A stretch of DNA of 64,000 bases from Gemmobacter caeni (GTDB taxonomy: Bacteria > Pseudomonadota > Alphaproteobacteria > Rhodobacterales > Rhodobacteraceae), in assembly GCF_003054195.1 (NCBI RefSeq), contig NZ_QBKP01000020.1, positions 1-64,000 on the forward strand, read 5' to 3'. Below, in pieces: positions 24,985 to 34,101 of the stretch. Both the position numbers and the translations under genes were made by a program. The notes beneath the pieces were generated by a model. That model was not told where the DNA came from. It saw only the letters and a program-made list of their open reading frames with translations, and ran no database searches. Positions within the stretch are counted from its first letter, which is position 1. Every line of letters starts with the position of its first letter.

Positions 24985-25665
24985 TCAGACCCGCCAGCCT
25001 GCGGTCATATGCCGCTTATGGCCATGCCCCGGCTGCCGCTCTACCTGAAACCCCGCCGCCTGCAAGGCCCTGCGGACATGTCCCGCGGCCGTATAGGTCG
25101 CAAAGCTGCCATGCGGTTTTGTATGGTCCGCTACTGCCTGCATCAGATCGTCAGACCACAGCTCAGGATTCTTCGCAGGGGAGAAGCCGTCAAGAAACCA
25201 CGCATCCGCCGCGCCGGTCCATGCGGGCAGGGTCTGCCGCGCATCGCCGGTCACGATCTCGGCCCGGAGCCCCGGCAGGTCCAGCACCCTTTGCCCCGCA
25301 GCCCATTGATCCAGAAACGGCCCCGCCACCGCCCGCGCCTCGGGGAAATGCGCCAGCGCGCGGGCGATGTCGGCGGCCTCCATCGGAAAGGCCTCGAAAC
25401 TGGTGAAGTGCAGGACGCCAGGCCTGCCCATCGCGGCCCAGAGGATCTGCACCGCCAGCAGGTTCAGCCCGGTGCCGAAGCCCAGTTCCGCAATGTGGAA
25501 CCCGTCACACAACCGCGCTTCCAGCCGGTTGCCGTGCAGGAACACATGCCGCGTCTCGGCCAGCCCGTCGTTCAGGCTGAAATACGGGTCATCGAACCGG
25601 GTCGAAACGGGGATCACCCCGTCGCGCCAGTCAAGGGTCGGGGCCTCGGGGCTCTGGTCCGGCAT
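24985..25665 (-). CDS. mnmD: tRNA (5-methylaminomethyl-2-thiouridine) methyltransferase MnmD
   Basis: 226 residues from ATG 25665. This is the stand-alone form of the methyltransferase half of MnmC, which adds the last methyl to form mnm5s2U at wobble position 34 of tRNAs. Seen: DDPYFSLNDGLAETRHVFLHGN at the start, the SAM-binding loop ELGFGTGLNLLA, and WFLDGFSPAKNPELWSDDL near the catalytic region. The companion oxidase is encoded divergently 51 bases away at 25717. There is no FAD domain in this protein. Confidence 0.9.
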   Translation of the reverse strand: MPDQSPEAPTLDWRDGVIPVSTRFDDPYFSLNDGLAETRHVFLHGNRLEARLCDGFHIAELGFGTGLNLLAVQILWAAMGRPGVLHFTSFEAFPMEAADIARALAHFPEARAVAGPFLDQWAAGQRVLDLPGLRAEIVTGDARQTLPAWTGAADAWFLDGFSPAKNPELWSDDLMQAVADHTKPHGSFATYTAAGHVRRALQAAGFQVERQPGHGHKRHMTAGWRV

Positions 25666-25716
25666 GGCGGTTTGTCCTATGGCAGATCGGCGCGACACTG
25701 CGGAAAGGAGCGGCGA

Positions 25717-26757
25717 ATGACAAGCTGCGATGTTACGGTGCGGGGCGGCGGCATATTCGGCCTCGCCTGTGCCTGGGAAATGGCCCGGCGCGGCGCGAAG
25801 GTCCGGCTGATCGAGGGGACGCGCATCGGCGCGGGCGCTTCAGGCGGGCTGGTCGGCGCGCTCAGCCCGCATATGCCCGACCAGTGGAACGCCAAGAAAC
25901 AGTTCCAACTGGAAAGCCTGCTGATGGCGGAAAGCTTCTGGTCCGGGGTTGCGGAAGCCTCCGGCCTGCCGACCGGCTATGGCCGTGCCGGGCGGCTGCA
26001 AGCCCTGCCCGATGCCCGCGCGGTCGAGACGGCGCGGGCGCGCGAAGCAACCGCGGCAGACCTCTGGCAAGGCCGCGCCACATGGCAGGTGATCCGCGCC
26101 ACCGGCGCGGCCTGGGAACCCGCCAGCCCCACGGGCCTTCTGATCCACGACACACTCTCGGCCCGCCTGCACCCGCGTATGGCCGCCGCCGCACTCGCCG
26201 CCGCCGTCACAGCAAAAGGCGGCGAGATTCACATCGGCGAAGCCCCGGAACAGGGCATCGTCCTGCACGCGACCGGGGTGGCAGGCCTGACAGAACTCGG
26301 CGCGGCCCTTGGCAAGCCCGTCGGCGGCGCAGTGAAGGGGCAGGCGCTGAGCCTCCGCTACCCCGCCCCCGATGCGCCACAGATCTATGCCAGCGGTCTG
26401 CATATCATCCCGCATGCGGACGGCACGGTTGCCATCGGCTCCACTTCGGAAAACAGCTACGACGATCCTGCAACCACCGACACGCAGCTTGACGCGCTCC
26501 ATGCCCGCGCCCTCGCCGCCCTGCCCTGCCTCACGGAGGCCCAGGTGCTGGAACGCTGGGCTGGTCTGCGCCCCCGCGCCCGCTCCCGCGCGCCCATGCT
26601 TGGCCGCTGGCCCGGCCGTCCCGGCCATTTCATCGCCAATGGCGGCTTCAAGATCGGTTTCGGCATGGCCCCAAAGGTCGCCACCACCATGGCCGACCTG
26701 CTGCTCGACAGCCGCGACCACATCCCCGAGGGCTTCCGCGTCGAAGACAGCCTCTGA
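25717..26757 (+). CDS. FAD-dependent oxidoreductase, stand-alone MnmC oxidase-like protein
   Basis: 346 residues; ATG 25717 has a strong GGAAAGGAG six bases upstream. A Rossmann FAD-binding motif opens the protein (VRGGGIFGLACAWEMARRG). A DAO-type fold follows with GAGASGGLVGALSPHMPDQWN, LHPRMAAAALA and, near the C-terminus, WAGLRPRARSRAPMLG and GGFKIGFGMAP. These resemble the C-terminal half of bifunctional MnmC, which removes the carboxymethyl group from cmnm5s2U. Next to mnmD this suggests that the two halves of MnmC are split and divergent here. A glycine oxidase-like role is the main alternative. Confidence 0.7.
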   Translation: MTSCDVTVRGGGIFGLACAWEMARRGAKVRLIEGTRIGAGASGGLVGALSPHMPDQWNAKKQFQLESLLMAESFWSGVAEASGLPTGYGRAGRLQALPDARAVETARAREATAADLWQGRATWQVIRATGAAWEPASPTGLLIHDTLSARLHPRMAAAALAAAVTAKGGEIHIGEAPEQGIVLHATGVAGLTELGAALGKPVGGAVKGQALSLRYPAPDAPQIYASGLHIIPHADGTVAIGSTSENSYDDPATTDTQLDALHARALAALPCLTEAQVLERWAGLRPRARSRAPMLGRWPGRPGHFIANGGFKIGFGMAPKVATTMADLLLDSRDHIPEGFRVEDSL

Positions 26758-26780
26758 CATACGAAAAGAGGAGCCACCGG

Positions 26781-26819
26781 CCCCCCTTTGCTTCTTGCAA
26801 AAATACTCAACTTCCGGGG
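26781..26819 (-). repeat. Extragenic GAGTATTT repeat, single copy
   Basis: On the reverse strand the sequence reads CCCCGGAAGTTGAGTATTTT followed by TGCAAGAAGCAAAG. It shares CCGGA, GAGTATTT and AAGAAGCA with the element at 44175-44200. It lies between convergent genes. Confidence 0.55.
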
Positions 26820-26839
26820 CCATCCACCCCGCGCAGGCG

Positions 26840-27445
26840 TCAGGCCGCTTGCAGATCGCCGATCAGCCCGTCGATATCGCCCTTGCGCCTTTTCAGCATG
26901 GCGCCGATTTCCTCACGCTCGGAGGCAAGCATGTTCACACCCTCGATGATGATGTTGAAGAACAGATCCTTGCCGGATTTGTTCGACACATGCCAGCGCA
27001 GGTCAAACGGCGCCTCACCGCGCAGACGCGCAACCGAAATGACCTCGAAATAGCTTTTCAGCGGTTTCGCATCGACCACTTCAATGGTGCCCCCGATGAA
27101 CTCGCGGAAGCGGCGGCCATATTTGCGGCCGATATAGCCCTGATAGGCGCGGGTGAAGGCCTTCATCTGGGCCGGGCTGGCCGACCGCGCGGCCGGGCCA
27201 AGTGCCGAACGGGCTATGGCATTCACATCGGCATAACGGGCGAAGATCGCCTCGAAATCCTTGAACATCGCGGCTTCGGGCTTGCCCGAGTTGATCACCT
27301 TGTTCACATCGGCAATCGCCCGGTCGATCAGCGCCCGCGCCGAGTTGAGATCCAGCGCCAGCGCGGCTCCGGGCACGGTGACCAGTGCGGCACCTGCCAG
27401 TGCGGTGGCGGCAAAGGCGCGGCGGTTCAGAACGGGATGAGCCAT
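26840..27445 (-). CDS. mlaC: MlaC-family phospholipid-binding periplasmic protein
   Basis: 201 residues. A signal peptide with Arg pair (LNRRAFAATALAGAALVTVPGAALA) is followed by the MlaC/Ttg2D fold: FKDFEAIFARYADVNAIARSALG, YQGYIGRKYGRRFREF and DLRWHVSNKSGKDLFFNIIIEGVNM. In the Mla system MlaC shuttles phospholipids across the periplasm between MlaA and the inner-membrane MlaFEDB complex. It starts one base after the mlaA stop. The MlaFEDB genes are not in this window. Confidence 0.85.
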   Translation of the reverse strand: MAHPVLNRRAFAATALAGAALVTVPGAALALDLNSARALIDRAIADVNKVINSGKPEAAMFKDFEAIFARYADVNAIARSALGPAARSASPAQMKAFTRAYQGYIGRKYGRRFREFIGGTIEVVDAKPLKSYFEVISVARLRGEAPFDLRWHVSNKSGKDLFFNIIIEGVNMLASEREEIGAMLKRRKGDIDGLIGDLQAA

Positions 27446-27446
27446 G

Positions 27447-28217
27447 TCACTCCTCGTAAGGGTCGATGAAACTGTCACCACCATCTTCGGCCTTCTGACC
27501 AAGCTCGAACCGGCGGTTCTGAAGATAGAGCAGCCGTGCCTGCGCATAGCTGTCGGCGCTATCATATAGGACCGAGTCGATGGTTTCGGAATAGCGGTCC
27601 CGATCACCAAGTTTTGAACCGACCTTGGCCGCCGTGGCGTAATAGCTTTCGGGCGTCGGCAGGACCAGACGCACCGGATTGGCCACCACATCGACCGCCG
27701 TTCCGACGGTATCGCGCACCGTGCTCGGCCCAATGCCCGGCAGTTCGACATAGGCGCCTTCGCCCACGCCCCAGACATGCAGGGTTTCACCGAAATCGGT
27801 CTTGCTCTGATGCACCCCCATCGCGCCCGCCGGATCGAACAGCCCGCCGATCCCGATGGTGGAGTTGACCGCGAAGCGCAACACATTGGTGACAAAGCGT
27901 TCCGGGTTGCCCTGAAGCGCGCCGTTCACCGCATCCCCGGGCAGATCGAGGTTAGAGGCGAAGTTCGACACCCCTGTCTTGACCGGCGCCGGAATGATCG
28001 CGCCATAGGCTTTGGACGATGGCCGGACCAGCGCCTTGTCGAGCCCGAGATTGACCGAATGAAAGGCCCGGTTGGTCTTTTCATAGGGGTCGTAGGGTTC
28101 GGCAGGCGGCGGCGGCGCGGCGCAGGCAGACAGAATCGCTGCCGTGAGTCCGGTCAGGCCAAGGCGGATCGCCGAATTGCGCCGGATACGAGAATTCAAT
28201 GGAAAAACCATCACCAT
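27447..28217 (-). CDS. mlaA: MlaA (VacJ) family outer-membrane lipoprotein
   Basis: 256 residues from ATG 28217 (28211 is also possible). A signal peptide ends in the lipobox LSAC, so the protein is lipid anchored. VacJ hallmarks are present: YDPYEKTNRAFHSVNLGLDKALVRP, FASNLDLPGDAVNGALQGN, GIGGLFDPAGAMG and FGETLHVWGVGEGAYVELP. MlaA forms a channel that removes phospholipids from the outer leaflet of the outer membrane and hands them to MlaC, encoded next. Confidence 0.93.
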   Translation of the reverse strand: MVMVFPLNSRIRRNSAIRLGLTGLTAAILSACAAPPPPAEPYDPYEKTNRAFHSVNLGLDKALVRPSSKAYGAIIPAPVKTGVSNFASNLDLPGDAVNGALQGNPERFVTNVLRFAVNSTIGIGGLFDPAGAMGVHQSKTDFGETLHVWGVGEGAYVELPGIGPSTVRDTVGTAVDVVANPVRLVLPTPESYYATAAKVGSKLGDRDRYSETIDSVLYDSADSYAQARLLYLQNRRFELGQKAEDGGDSFIDPYEE

Positions 28218-28298
28218 AAGCCTAGTGTCGCGTCCATTCAGCGCCCCGAAGGACAGTCTTCCGGGCCAGAAGGCAAGGGATAAGCCGCACGCCATGCA

Positions 28299-28327
28299 TT
28301 GACAACCGCAAAGCGTGGCGCACAGGT
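28299..28327 (+). promoter_or_regulatory. Possible promoter of the type I secretion genes
   Basis: A perfect -35 TTGACA at 28299-28304 is followed at 17 bases by a poor -10 (ACAGGT). It lies 85 bases before the ABC gene, whose start has AGGAG upstream. Confidence 0.3.
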
Positions 28328-28383
28328 GACGCAAAATGATTTGGCAGCGGCTCCGACGGCCGATGCGAAAGGAGTAGGCAATA

Positions 28384-30132
28384 ATGAGCCGACCAGAGCT
28401 TTCGGTGAATGTCGCACCGGGTCTAGCCGAACTCAGGGCCGCAAGACGCGAATCCTACGGCGTCATCCTCGCGGTGTTCCTGTTCAGCGTCGTGGTCAAC
28501 CTGCTGATGCTGACCGGACCGCTTTACATGCTTCAGGTCTATGACCGTGTGCTGGGCAGCCGGTCCGAGCCGACGCTGGTCGCGCTTTCGGCGCTGGTTA
28601 TCTTTCTTTTCATCATGATGGGTGTGCTGGATCACGCGCGCGGCCGCATCATGGCACGGGTCGGCGCGGCCTTTCAGGCCCGGCTGGACCGCCGTGTGTT
28701 CGAAGCTGCGCTGCGCCGCTCGCAGGTGGCGCCGAACGACCCCGCCGCCACTGCCGCCCAGCGTGATCTGGAGGCGGTGCAGCGGCTCTGGACCTCGCCG
28801 GTCCTGCTCGCGGTGTTCGACATTCCGTGGACGCCCCTGTTCATCGCCGCGATCTTCGTCTTCCATTCCTACATGGGCTGGCTGGCCATCATCGGCGGTA
28901 TCCTGCTGATCTTCGTGACCATCCTGAACCAGCGGATGACCAAGACGCCGCTGAACCGCGCCAACAGCGCCACCATCGTGGCCGAACGCATGGCCGACAA
29001 CCTCAAGGCCGAGGCCGAGGTGGTGCAGGCGCTGGGGATGCAGAGGGCGGGCTTTGACCGCTGGCAGAAGGCGCGCGCCACCGCTCTGGCGCAAACCATA
29101 TCCGCCGCCGATCTGGGCGGCACCTTCTCGGTCCTGACCAAGACATTCCGCCTGTTCCTTCAATCGGCCATGCTCGGCCTCGGTGCCTGGCTGGTGCTGA
29201 AGGGCGAATTGTCCGCCGGCGCAATGATTGCCGGATCCATCCTGATGGGCCGTGCGCTGTCGCCCATCGAGGTGGCCATTGGTCAATGGGCCGTCGTCCA
29301 GCGGGCGCAGGAGGGCTGGAACCGCCTGGCCGAACTGTTCACCCGCGTGCCTGTCGAGCCGCCGCGCACCCAGCTTCCGCGGCCCAGGGCCAATCTGGAG
29401 GCGCAGAACCTGACCGTCGTGCCGCCGGGCGAAAGCTTCGCCACGCTGCGCATGGTGAATTTCCAGCTTCAGCCCGGCCAGGCGCTGGGGGTGATCGGGC
29501 CGTCGGGCTCGGGCAAATCCACGCTGGCCCGCGCACTGATCGGCGCGTGGAAACCGGCGGGCGGGAAGGTACGGCTGGATGGCGCAGCGCTGGATCAATA
29601 CGATCCCGACACGCTGGGCAGCTACATCGGCTATCTGCCGCAGCGCGTAACCCTGTTCGACGGCACGATTGCGGAAAACATCGCCCGCCTTCAGGGTAAC
29701 CCCGACGGGCTGAAGGTGGTCGAAGCGGCGCGCAAGGCCGCCGCCCATGACATGATCGTCAAGCTGCCCGAAGGCTATGACACCCGGGTGTCGGCCCTTG
29801 GCGGGCGGTTGTCGGGCGGTCAGATCCAGCGGATCGGTCTGGCCCGCGCCATGTATGGCGACCCGGTCATCGTGGTGCTGGACGAGCCGAATTCCAACCT
29901 CGACAACGAGGGGTCCGTGGCGCTCAATGCCGCGATCCGCTCGATGAAGGATGCCGGTTGCGCCATTCTCATCATGGCCCACCGCCCCGCCGCCATTCAG
30001 GAATGCGAACTCCTGCTGGTGATGGAGGATGGCACCCGCCGCGCCTTCGGGCCGCGCGATCAGGTGCTGCGCGACATGGTCAAGAACCACACTGAAATCG
30101 TCAAGAATGCCGGCCCCGGAGGCGTGACATGA
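28384..30132 (+). CDS. Type I secretion system ABC transporter (PrtD/HlyB family)
   Basis: 582 residues. A membrane domain with about six helices (30-310) is followed by the ATPase. Walker A is GPSGSGKST (near 370), the signature is LSGGQIQRIGLARAM, Walker B is VIVVLDEPNSNLD. The N-terminal peptidase or C39-like domain found in HlyB is missing, which is normal for the PrtD/LapB-like class exporting proteases, lipases or S-layer proteins. The next gene is its membrane-fusion partner, overlapping by ATGA. No outer-membrane TolC gene and no glycine-rich RTX substrate is encoded in this window, so the cargo is unknown. Confidence 0.92.
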   Translation: MSRPELSVNVAPGLAELRAARRESYGVILAVFLFSVVVNLLMLTGPLYMLQVYDRVLGSRSEPTLVALSALVIFLFIMMGVLDHARGRIMARVGAAFQARLDRRVFEAALRRSQVAPNDPAATAAQRDLEAVQRLWTSPVLLAVFDIPWTPLFIAAIFVFHSYMGWLAIIGGILLIFVTILNQRMTKTPLNRANSATIVAERMADNLKAEAEVVQALGMQRAGFDRWQKARATALAQTISAADLGGTFSVLTKTFRLFLQSAMLGLGAWLVLKGELSAGAMIAGSILMGRALSPIEVAIGQWAVVQRAQEGWNRLAELFTRVPVEPPRTQLPRPRANLEAQNLTVVPPGESFATLRMVNFQLQPGQALGVIGPSGSGKSTLARALIGAWKPAGGKVRLDGAALDQYDPDTLGSYIGYLPQRVTLFDGTIAENIARLQGNPDGLKVVEAARKAAAHDMIVKLPEGYDTRVSALGGRLSGGQIQRIGLARAMYGDPVIVVLDEPNSNLDNEGSVALNAAIRSMKDAGCAILIMAHRPAAIQECELLLVMEDGTRRAFGPRDQVLRDMVKNHTEIVKNAGPGGVT

Positions 30133-31547
30133 GCGAACCCAAAACCCCCGCCGGTAACGAGGGCAAGCCGGAGAACCCGCTTCCCGCCGCGCCGCGCGCC
30201 ACGGCGGTGGCAGAGCCACGCCCGGCCCGGCCCCCTGCCCTGCCGAAAGACGCGGCAAATGCCTGGTCGCCGCGCCGCTATGTCGTGCTGGGCCTCGCGG
30301 CCTTTGCCGTCCTGTTCGGCGGCTTCGGCGTCTGGAGCGTGACGACCAACATCGCCGGTGCCGTGGTGGCGCATGGCCAGATCGAGGTCGAGAACCATCG
30401 CCAGGTGGTGCAGCACCCGGATGGCGGGGTGGTTGAAACCATCGCCGTCACTGATGGCGACAGCGTGCAGGCGGGCGACCTGCTGCTGAAGCTTGATGGC
30501 ACGGTGCTGCGTTCGGAACTGACCATCGTCGAGAACCAGCTTTACGAAATCATGGCCCGCCGCGCCCGGCTGACCGCCGAACGCGACGACCAGACCACCA
30601 TCACCTTCGCGCCCGAACTGATCGCGGCAGCCGAGACCAAGGACGAGGTGAAAGAGCAGATGGACGGTCAGGTCCACCTGTTCGACGCCCGCGCCGATAC
30701 GCTGTCCAAGCAGATCGGCCAGCTGGCCGAACGCCGCGCGCAGGTGCAAAGCCAGATCACCGGCATCGCTGCACAATCCGATGCGCTGGGAACCCAGCTG
30801 GAACTGATCCAGAAGGAACTGGCCGACCAGCAGTCGCTGCTGGAAAAGGGACTGGCGCAATCCAGCCGCGTGCTGGCGCTGCAACGCGAGGAGGCACGTC
30901 TGCGCGGACAGGTGGGAGAGCTTGAGGCCTCGAAGGCGCAGGCGGGCGAAAGCGTGTCTGAGATCGAGCTGGAGATGCTGCGTCTCAGCGCCTCACGGCG
31001 GGAAGAGGCGAACAGCCAGCTGCGCGACATCGGCTATCAGGAACTGGAACTGGCCGAACGCCGCCGCGCCCTGACTGAACGCATTGCCCGGCTGGAGATT
31101 CGCGCGCCGGTGTCGGGGGTCGTGCTGGGTCTTCAGGTCACCACGCCGCGCTCGGTCATCCGTCCGGCCGATCCCGTGCTTTACCTGATCCCGCAGGACC
31201 GCCCGCTGGTCATCGCCGCACAGGTTTCCCCCATCCACATCGACCAGGTCTATGCCGGGCAGGAAGCCCGGCTGCATTTCTCGGCCTTCAACTCACGCAC
31301 CACGCCGGAACTGACGGGCCGCATCGCGCTGGTTTCGGCAGATGCCCTGACCGACCAGCGCAGTCAGGCCAGCTATTACCGGGCCGAAATCGTGCTGGAA
31401 CCGGGCGAGATTGAAAAACTGAAGGGACTGACGCTGCTGCCCGGCATGCCGGTCGAGGCGTTCATCCGCACCCATGACCAGACGCCGCTGGCCTATCTGC
31501 TGAAACCCTTTACCGACTACTTCAACCGCGCCTTCCGCGAGACCTGA
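30129..31547 (+). CDS. Type I secretion membrane fusion protein (HlyD/PrtE family)
   Basis: 472 residues. A Pro-rich cytosolic tail (1-45) leads to one membrane helix (about 50-72, YVVLGLAAFAVLFGGFGVWSV). A split biotinyl-lipoyl domain follows (QHPDGGVVETIAVTDGDSV; LEIRAPVSGVVLGL) with a long coiled coil between (about 145-310, rich in Leu, Glu, Gln and Arg). The C-terminal barrel ends in PLAYLLKPFTDYFNRAFRE, the usual PrtE/HlyD finish. It links the ABC protein to an outer-membrane channel. Confidence 0.92.
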   Translation: MSEPKTPAGNEGKPENPLPAAPRATAVAEPRPARPPALPKDAANAWSPRRYVVLGLAAFAVLFGGFGVWSVTTNIAGAVVAHGQIEVENHRQVVQHPDGGVVETIAVTDGDSVQAGDLLLKLDGTVLRSELTIVENQLYEIMARRARLTAERDDQTTITFAPELIAAAETKDEVKEQMDGQVHLFDARADTLSKQIGQLAERRAQVQSQITGIAAQSDALGTQLELIQKELADQQSLLEKGLAQSSRVLALQREEARLRGQVGELEASKAQAGESVSEIELEMLRLSASRREEANSQLRDIGYQELELAERRRALTERIARLEIRAPVSGVVLGLQVTTPRSVIRPADPVLYLIPQDRPLVIAAQVSPIHIDQVYAGQEARLHFSAFNSRTTPELTGRIALVSADALTDQRSQASYYRAEIVLEPGEIEKLKGLTLLPGMPVEAFIRTHDQTPLAYLLKPFTDYFNRAFRET

Positions 31548-31573
31548 GGTCGCGGAAACACCGGAACAGGACG

Positions 31574-31593
31574 GGGGCGGCACTTGCCGCCCC
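31574..31593 (+). terminator. Rho-independent terminator
   Basis: Stem GGGGCGGC / GCCGCCCC with loop ACTT, followed by TTTCGCTT. It closes the type I secretion pair and precedes the ridA-like gene. Confidence 0.8.
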
Positions 31594-31638
31594 TTTCGCT
31601 TGGCGCTAGCCTCCGCCGCGACAGAACAGGAGGTTCCC

Positions 31639-32097
31639 ATGACCATCGAAGCCCGTCTTGCCGAACTCGGCGTCACCCTGCCCGACGCGCCCGCGCCGGT
31701 TGCCAATTACGTCGGCTTCGTGCTGACGGGGAACCTGCTGCATGTCTCAGGTCAGGTCAGCGCCGATGCCAATGGCCCGATCAGGGGCAAGCTGGGTGCC
31801 GATTTCACCGTGGAACAGGGCGCCGCCGCCGCGCGCGCCTGTGCCATCTCGCTGCTCGCCCAGGCCAGGAAAGCCTGTGACGGTGATCTGTCGCGCATCA
31901 AGCGGCTGGTGAAACTGGGGGGCTTTGTCAACTCCACCCCTGACTTCACCGACCAGCCCAAGGTCATCAACGGCGCTTCCGACTTCATGGTTGCGGTGCT
32001 GGGGGATGCCGGGCGTCACGCCCGCGCTGCCGTTTCGGCCCCGGCGCTGCCGCTGGGTGTCGCCGTCGAGATCGACGCGATCTTCGAACTGAAATGA
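31639..32097 (+). CDS. RidA family protein
   Basis: 152 residues from ATG 31639, supported by AGGAGG. The family fold is seen in YVGFVLTGNLLHVSGQVSADANG, VKLGGFVNSTPDF and the end ALPLGVAVEIDAIFEL. This matches the longer RidA subgroup with HARAAVSAPALP rather than E. coli RidA. Canonical RidA hydrolyses reactive enamines and imines from amino-acid metabolism; some subgroups lack that activity. Arg is present in the usual position (HAR). It overlaps the next gene by ATGA. Confidence 0.85.
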   Translation: MTIEARLAELGVTLPDAPAPVANYVGFVLTGNLLHVSGQVSADANGPIRGKLGADFTVEQGAAAARACAISLLAQARKACDGDLSRIKRLVKLGGFVNSTPDFTDQPKVINGASDFMVAVLGDAGRHARAAVSAPALPLGVAVEIDAIFELK

Positions 32098-32864
32098 CCC
32101 GCATTCCGCTGCCCACCGCCTTTTTGCACCAGCCCGTCGCGCATCGCGCCCTGCACGACCGCGCGGCTGGCAGGCCGGAAAACAGCCTTGCGGCCATTCG
32201 GGCCGCGATGGATGCGGGCTATGCCATCGAGATCGACCTGCAACTGTCGTCCGATGGTGTGGCCATGGTATTCCATGACGAGGATCTGCCGCGCCTGACC
32301 GGGCGGTCGGGCTGGGCGGCGGATCATACGGCGGCGGAACTGGGTGCGATGACCCTGCTCGGCACCGATGAAACGGTGCCGACACTGGCCGGGGTTCTGG
32401 CTCTGGTTGCCGGCAAGGTGCCGCTGCTGATCGAGATCAAGGACCAGCTGCTGTCCCCCATAGGCCGCATCGGCCCGCTGGAACAGGCGACGGCTGCTGC
32501 ACTGGCGGGCTATGACGGGCCGGTGGCGCTGATGTCCTTCAACCCTGACAGCGTGGCCGAAATGGCCCGGCTCTGCCCCGATCTGCCGCGTGGTTTGACG
32601 ACAGGCAGCTATGACCCGGTGTCCTATGCACCACTGTCCCCCGCACTGTGCGACCGGCTGCGCGAGATCCCCGATTATGATCGCACCGGCGCCGGTTTCA
32701 TCAGCCACGAGGCCGCTGATCTGCCCCGCCCGCGCGTCGCAGAGCTGAAGGCACAGGGCGCCGCGATCCTGTGCTGGACCATCCGGTCGCCCGAGGCCGA
32801 GGCGACAGCCCGCAAAATCGCCGACAACATCACCTTCGAGGGATATCTGGCCGCGAAGGCTTGA
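32094..32864 (+). CDS. Glycerophosphodiester phosphodiesterase
   Basis: 256 residues. Hydrolyses glycerophosphodiesters to glycerol 3-phosphate and alcohol. The metal- and substrate-binding motifs stand in order: AHRALHDRAAGRPENSLAA (His and PENS), IEIDLQLSSDGVAMVFHDED (Glu, Asp, His) and LIEIKDQ. The C-terminal part ends in AILCWTIRSPEAEATARK. There is no signal peptide, so it should be cytosolic. Operon with ridA-like and the following acyltransferase gene. Confidence 0.9.
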   Translation: MTRIPLPTAFLHQPVAHRALHDRAAGRPENSLAAIRAAMDAGYAIEIDLQLSSDGVAMVFHDEDLPRLTGRSGWAADHTAAELGAMTLLGTDETVPTLAGVLALVAGKVPLLIEIKDQLLSPIGRIGPLEQATAAALAGYDGPVALMSFNPDSVAEMARLCPDLPRGLTTGSYDPVSYAPLSPALCDRLREIPDYDRTGAGFISHEAADLPRPRVAELKAQGAAILCWTIRSPEAEATARKIADNITFEGYLAAKA

Positions 32865-32916
32865 CCGGCGCGCGCCGCGCCGCATCTGCTGTGCGTAACC
32901 ATGATCGAGGGGCCGC

Positions 32917-34086
32917 GTGTCCGACCTGACCGTCACTCTGGCCGAAAGCATCGCCGCCGTCCCGGCTGCTGACTGGGACGCGCTGGCCGCGCCCGGCACG
33001 GGGCGCCCGGACGATCCGTTCACCACACATCGCTTCCTGCTGGCGCTGGAGGCATCGGGGTCCACCGGCCCCGGCACCGGCTGGCTGGCCCGGCCGCTGC
33101 TGGTGCATCGTGGAGCGCAGATGATCGCCGCCGCCCCGCTATACGTCAAATCCCACAGCCAGGGCGAATATATCTTCGATCATGGCTGGGCCGAGGCATA
33201 CGAACGCGCGGGCGGGCGGTATTACCCCAAGCTCCAGATCGCGGTGCCCTTCACCCCTGCCACAGGGCGGCGCTTTCTGACCCTGCCGGGTGAGGAGGTC
33301 GCAGGCATGGCGGCGCTGATCGAGGGCGCGACCCGGGTGGCGCAACAGAACGGGCTGTCTTCGATGCACGCCACCTTTTGCACCGAAGCCGAGGCGGAAA
33401 CCGGCGCCGCCATGGGGCTGATGCCGCGCCTGACCCAGCAATTCCACTGGCAGAATGACGGTTATTCCAGCTACGAGGATTTTCTGGCCACCCTGGCCTC
33501 CCGCAAGCGCAAGGCGCTGCGCAAGGAACGCGCCATGGCCAATTCCCACGGGTTGCGCATTGAAAACCTGACCGGCGATGCGCTGCGCGCCGAACACTGG
33601 GACGCTTTCTGGGCCTTCTATCAGGACACCGGCAGCCGCAAATGGGGCCGCCCTTACCTGACCCGCGATTTCTTTGATCGCATCCAGCAGACCATGCGTG
33701 ATGATGTACTGCTGGTGCTGGCTTTCGACGGCAGCCGCCCGGTGGCCGGGGCGCTGAACTTCATTGGACGCAGCGCGCTTTATGGCCGTTACTGGGGCTG
33801 CGTGGAGGATTACCCCTGTCTGCATTTCGAACTGTGCTACCATCGGGCGATCGACTGGGCGATTGCACAGGGGCTGGACCGAGTGGAGGCCGGGGCACAG
33901 GGCGAACACAAGCTGGCGCGCGGATATCTGCCGGCAGAGACGCATTCGCTGCACTGGATCGCCGATCCCGCTTTCGCCCGCGCTGTGGCGGACTACCTTG
34001 AACGGGAACGCGCCGCCGTGGATGAAGAGATCGAGGTGCTGACCGCCTATGGCCCCTTCCGCCGTGGACCCGCGCAGGATGACTGA
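32917..34086 (+). CDS. FemAB-like (COG3146) GNAT-fold acyltransferase
   Basis: 389 residues from GTG 32917 with GAGGGG about five bases upstream. It matches the peptidogalycan biosynthesis/COG3146 family (PF04339): EYIFDHGWAEAYERAGGRYYPKLQIAVPFTP, SMHATFCTEAE, FHWQNDGYSSYEDFLATLASRKRKALRKER and VEAGAQGEHKLARGYLP in outline. These are predicted acyl- or aminoacyl-transferases with tandem GNAT folds. The true substrate is unknown, and the historic link to peptidoglycan is not proved. It lies in the run 31639-35078. Confidence 0.82.
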   Translation: MSDLTVTLAESIAAVPAADWDALAAPGTGRPDDPFTTHRFLLALEASGSTGPGTGWLARPLLVHRGAQMIAAAPLYVKSHSQGEYIFDHGWAEAYERAGGRYYPKLQIAVPFTPATGRRFLTLPGEEVAGMAALIEGATRVAQQNGLSSMHATFCTEAEAETGAAMGLMPRLTQQFHWQNDGYSSYEDFLATLASRKRKALRKERAMANSHGLRIENLTGDALRAEHWDAFWAFYQDTGSRKWGRPYLTRDFFDRIQQTMRDDVLLVLAFDGSRPVAGALNFIGRSALYGRYWGCVEDYPCLHFELCYHRAIDWAIAQGLDRVEAGAQGEHKLARGYLPAETHSLHWIADPAFARAVADYLERERAAVDEEIEVLTAYGPFRRGPAQDD

Positions 34087-34101
34087 CCGAAGGACACCGC
34101 C

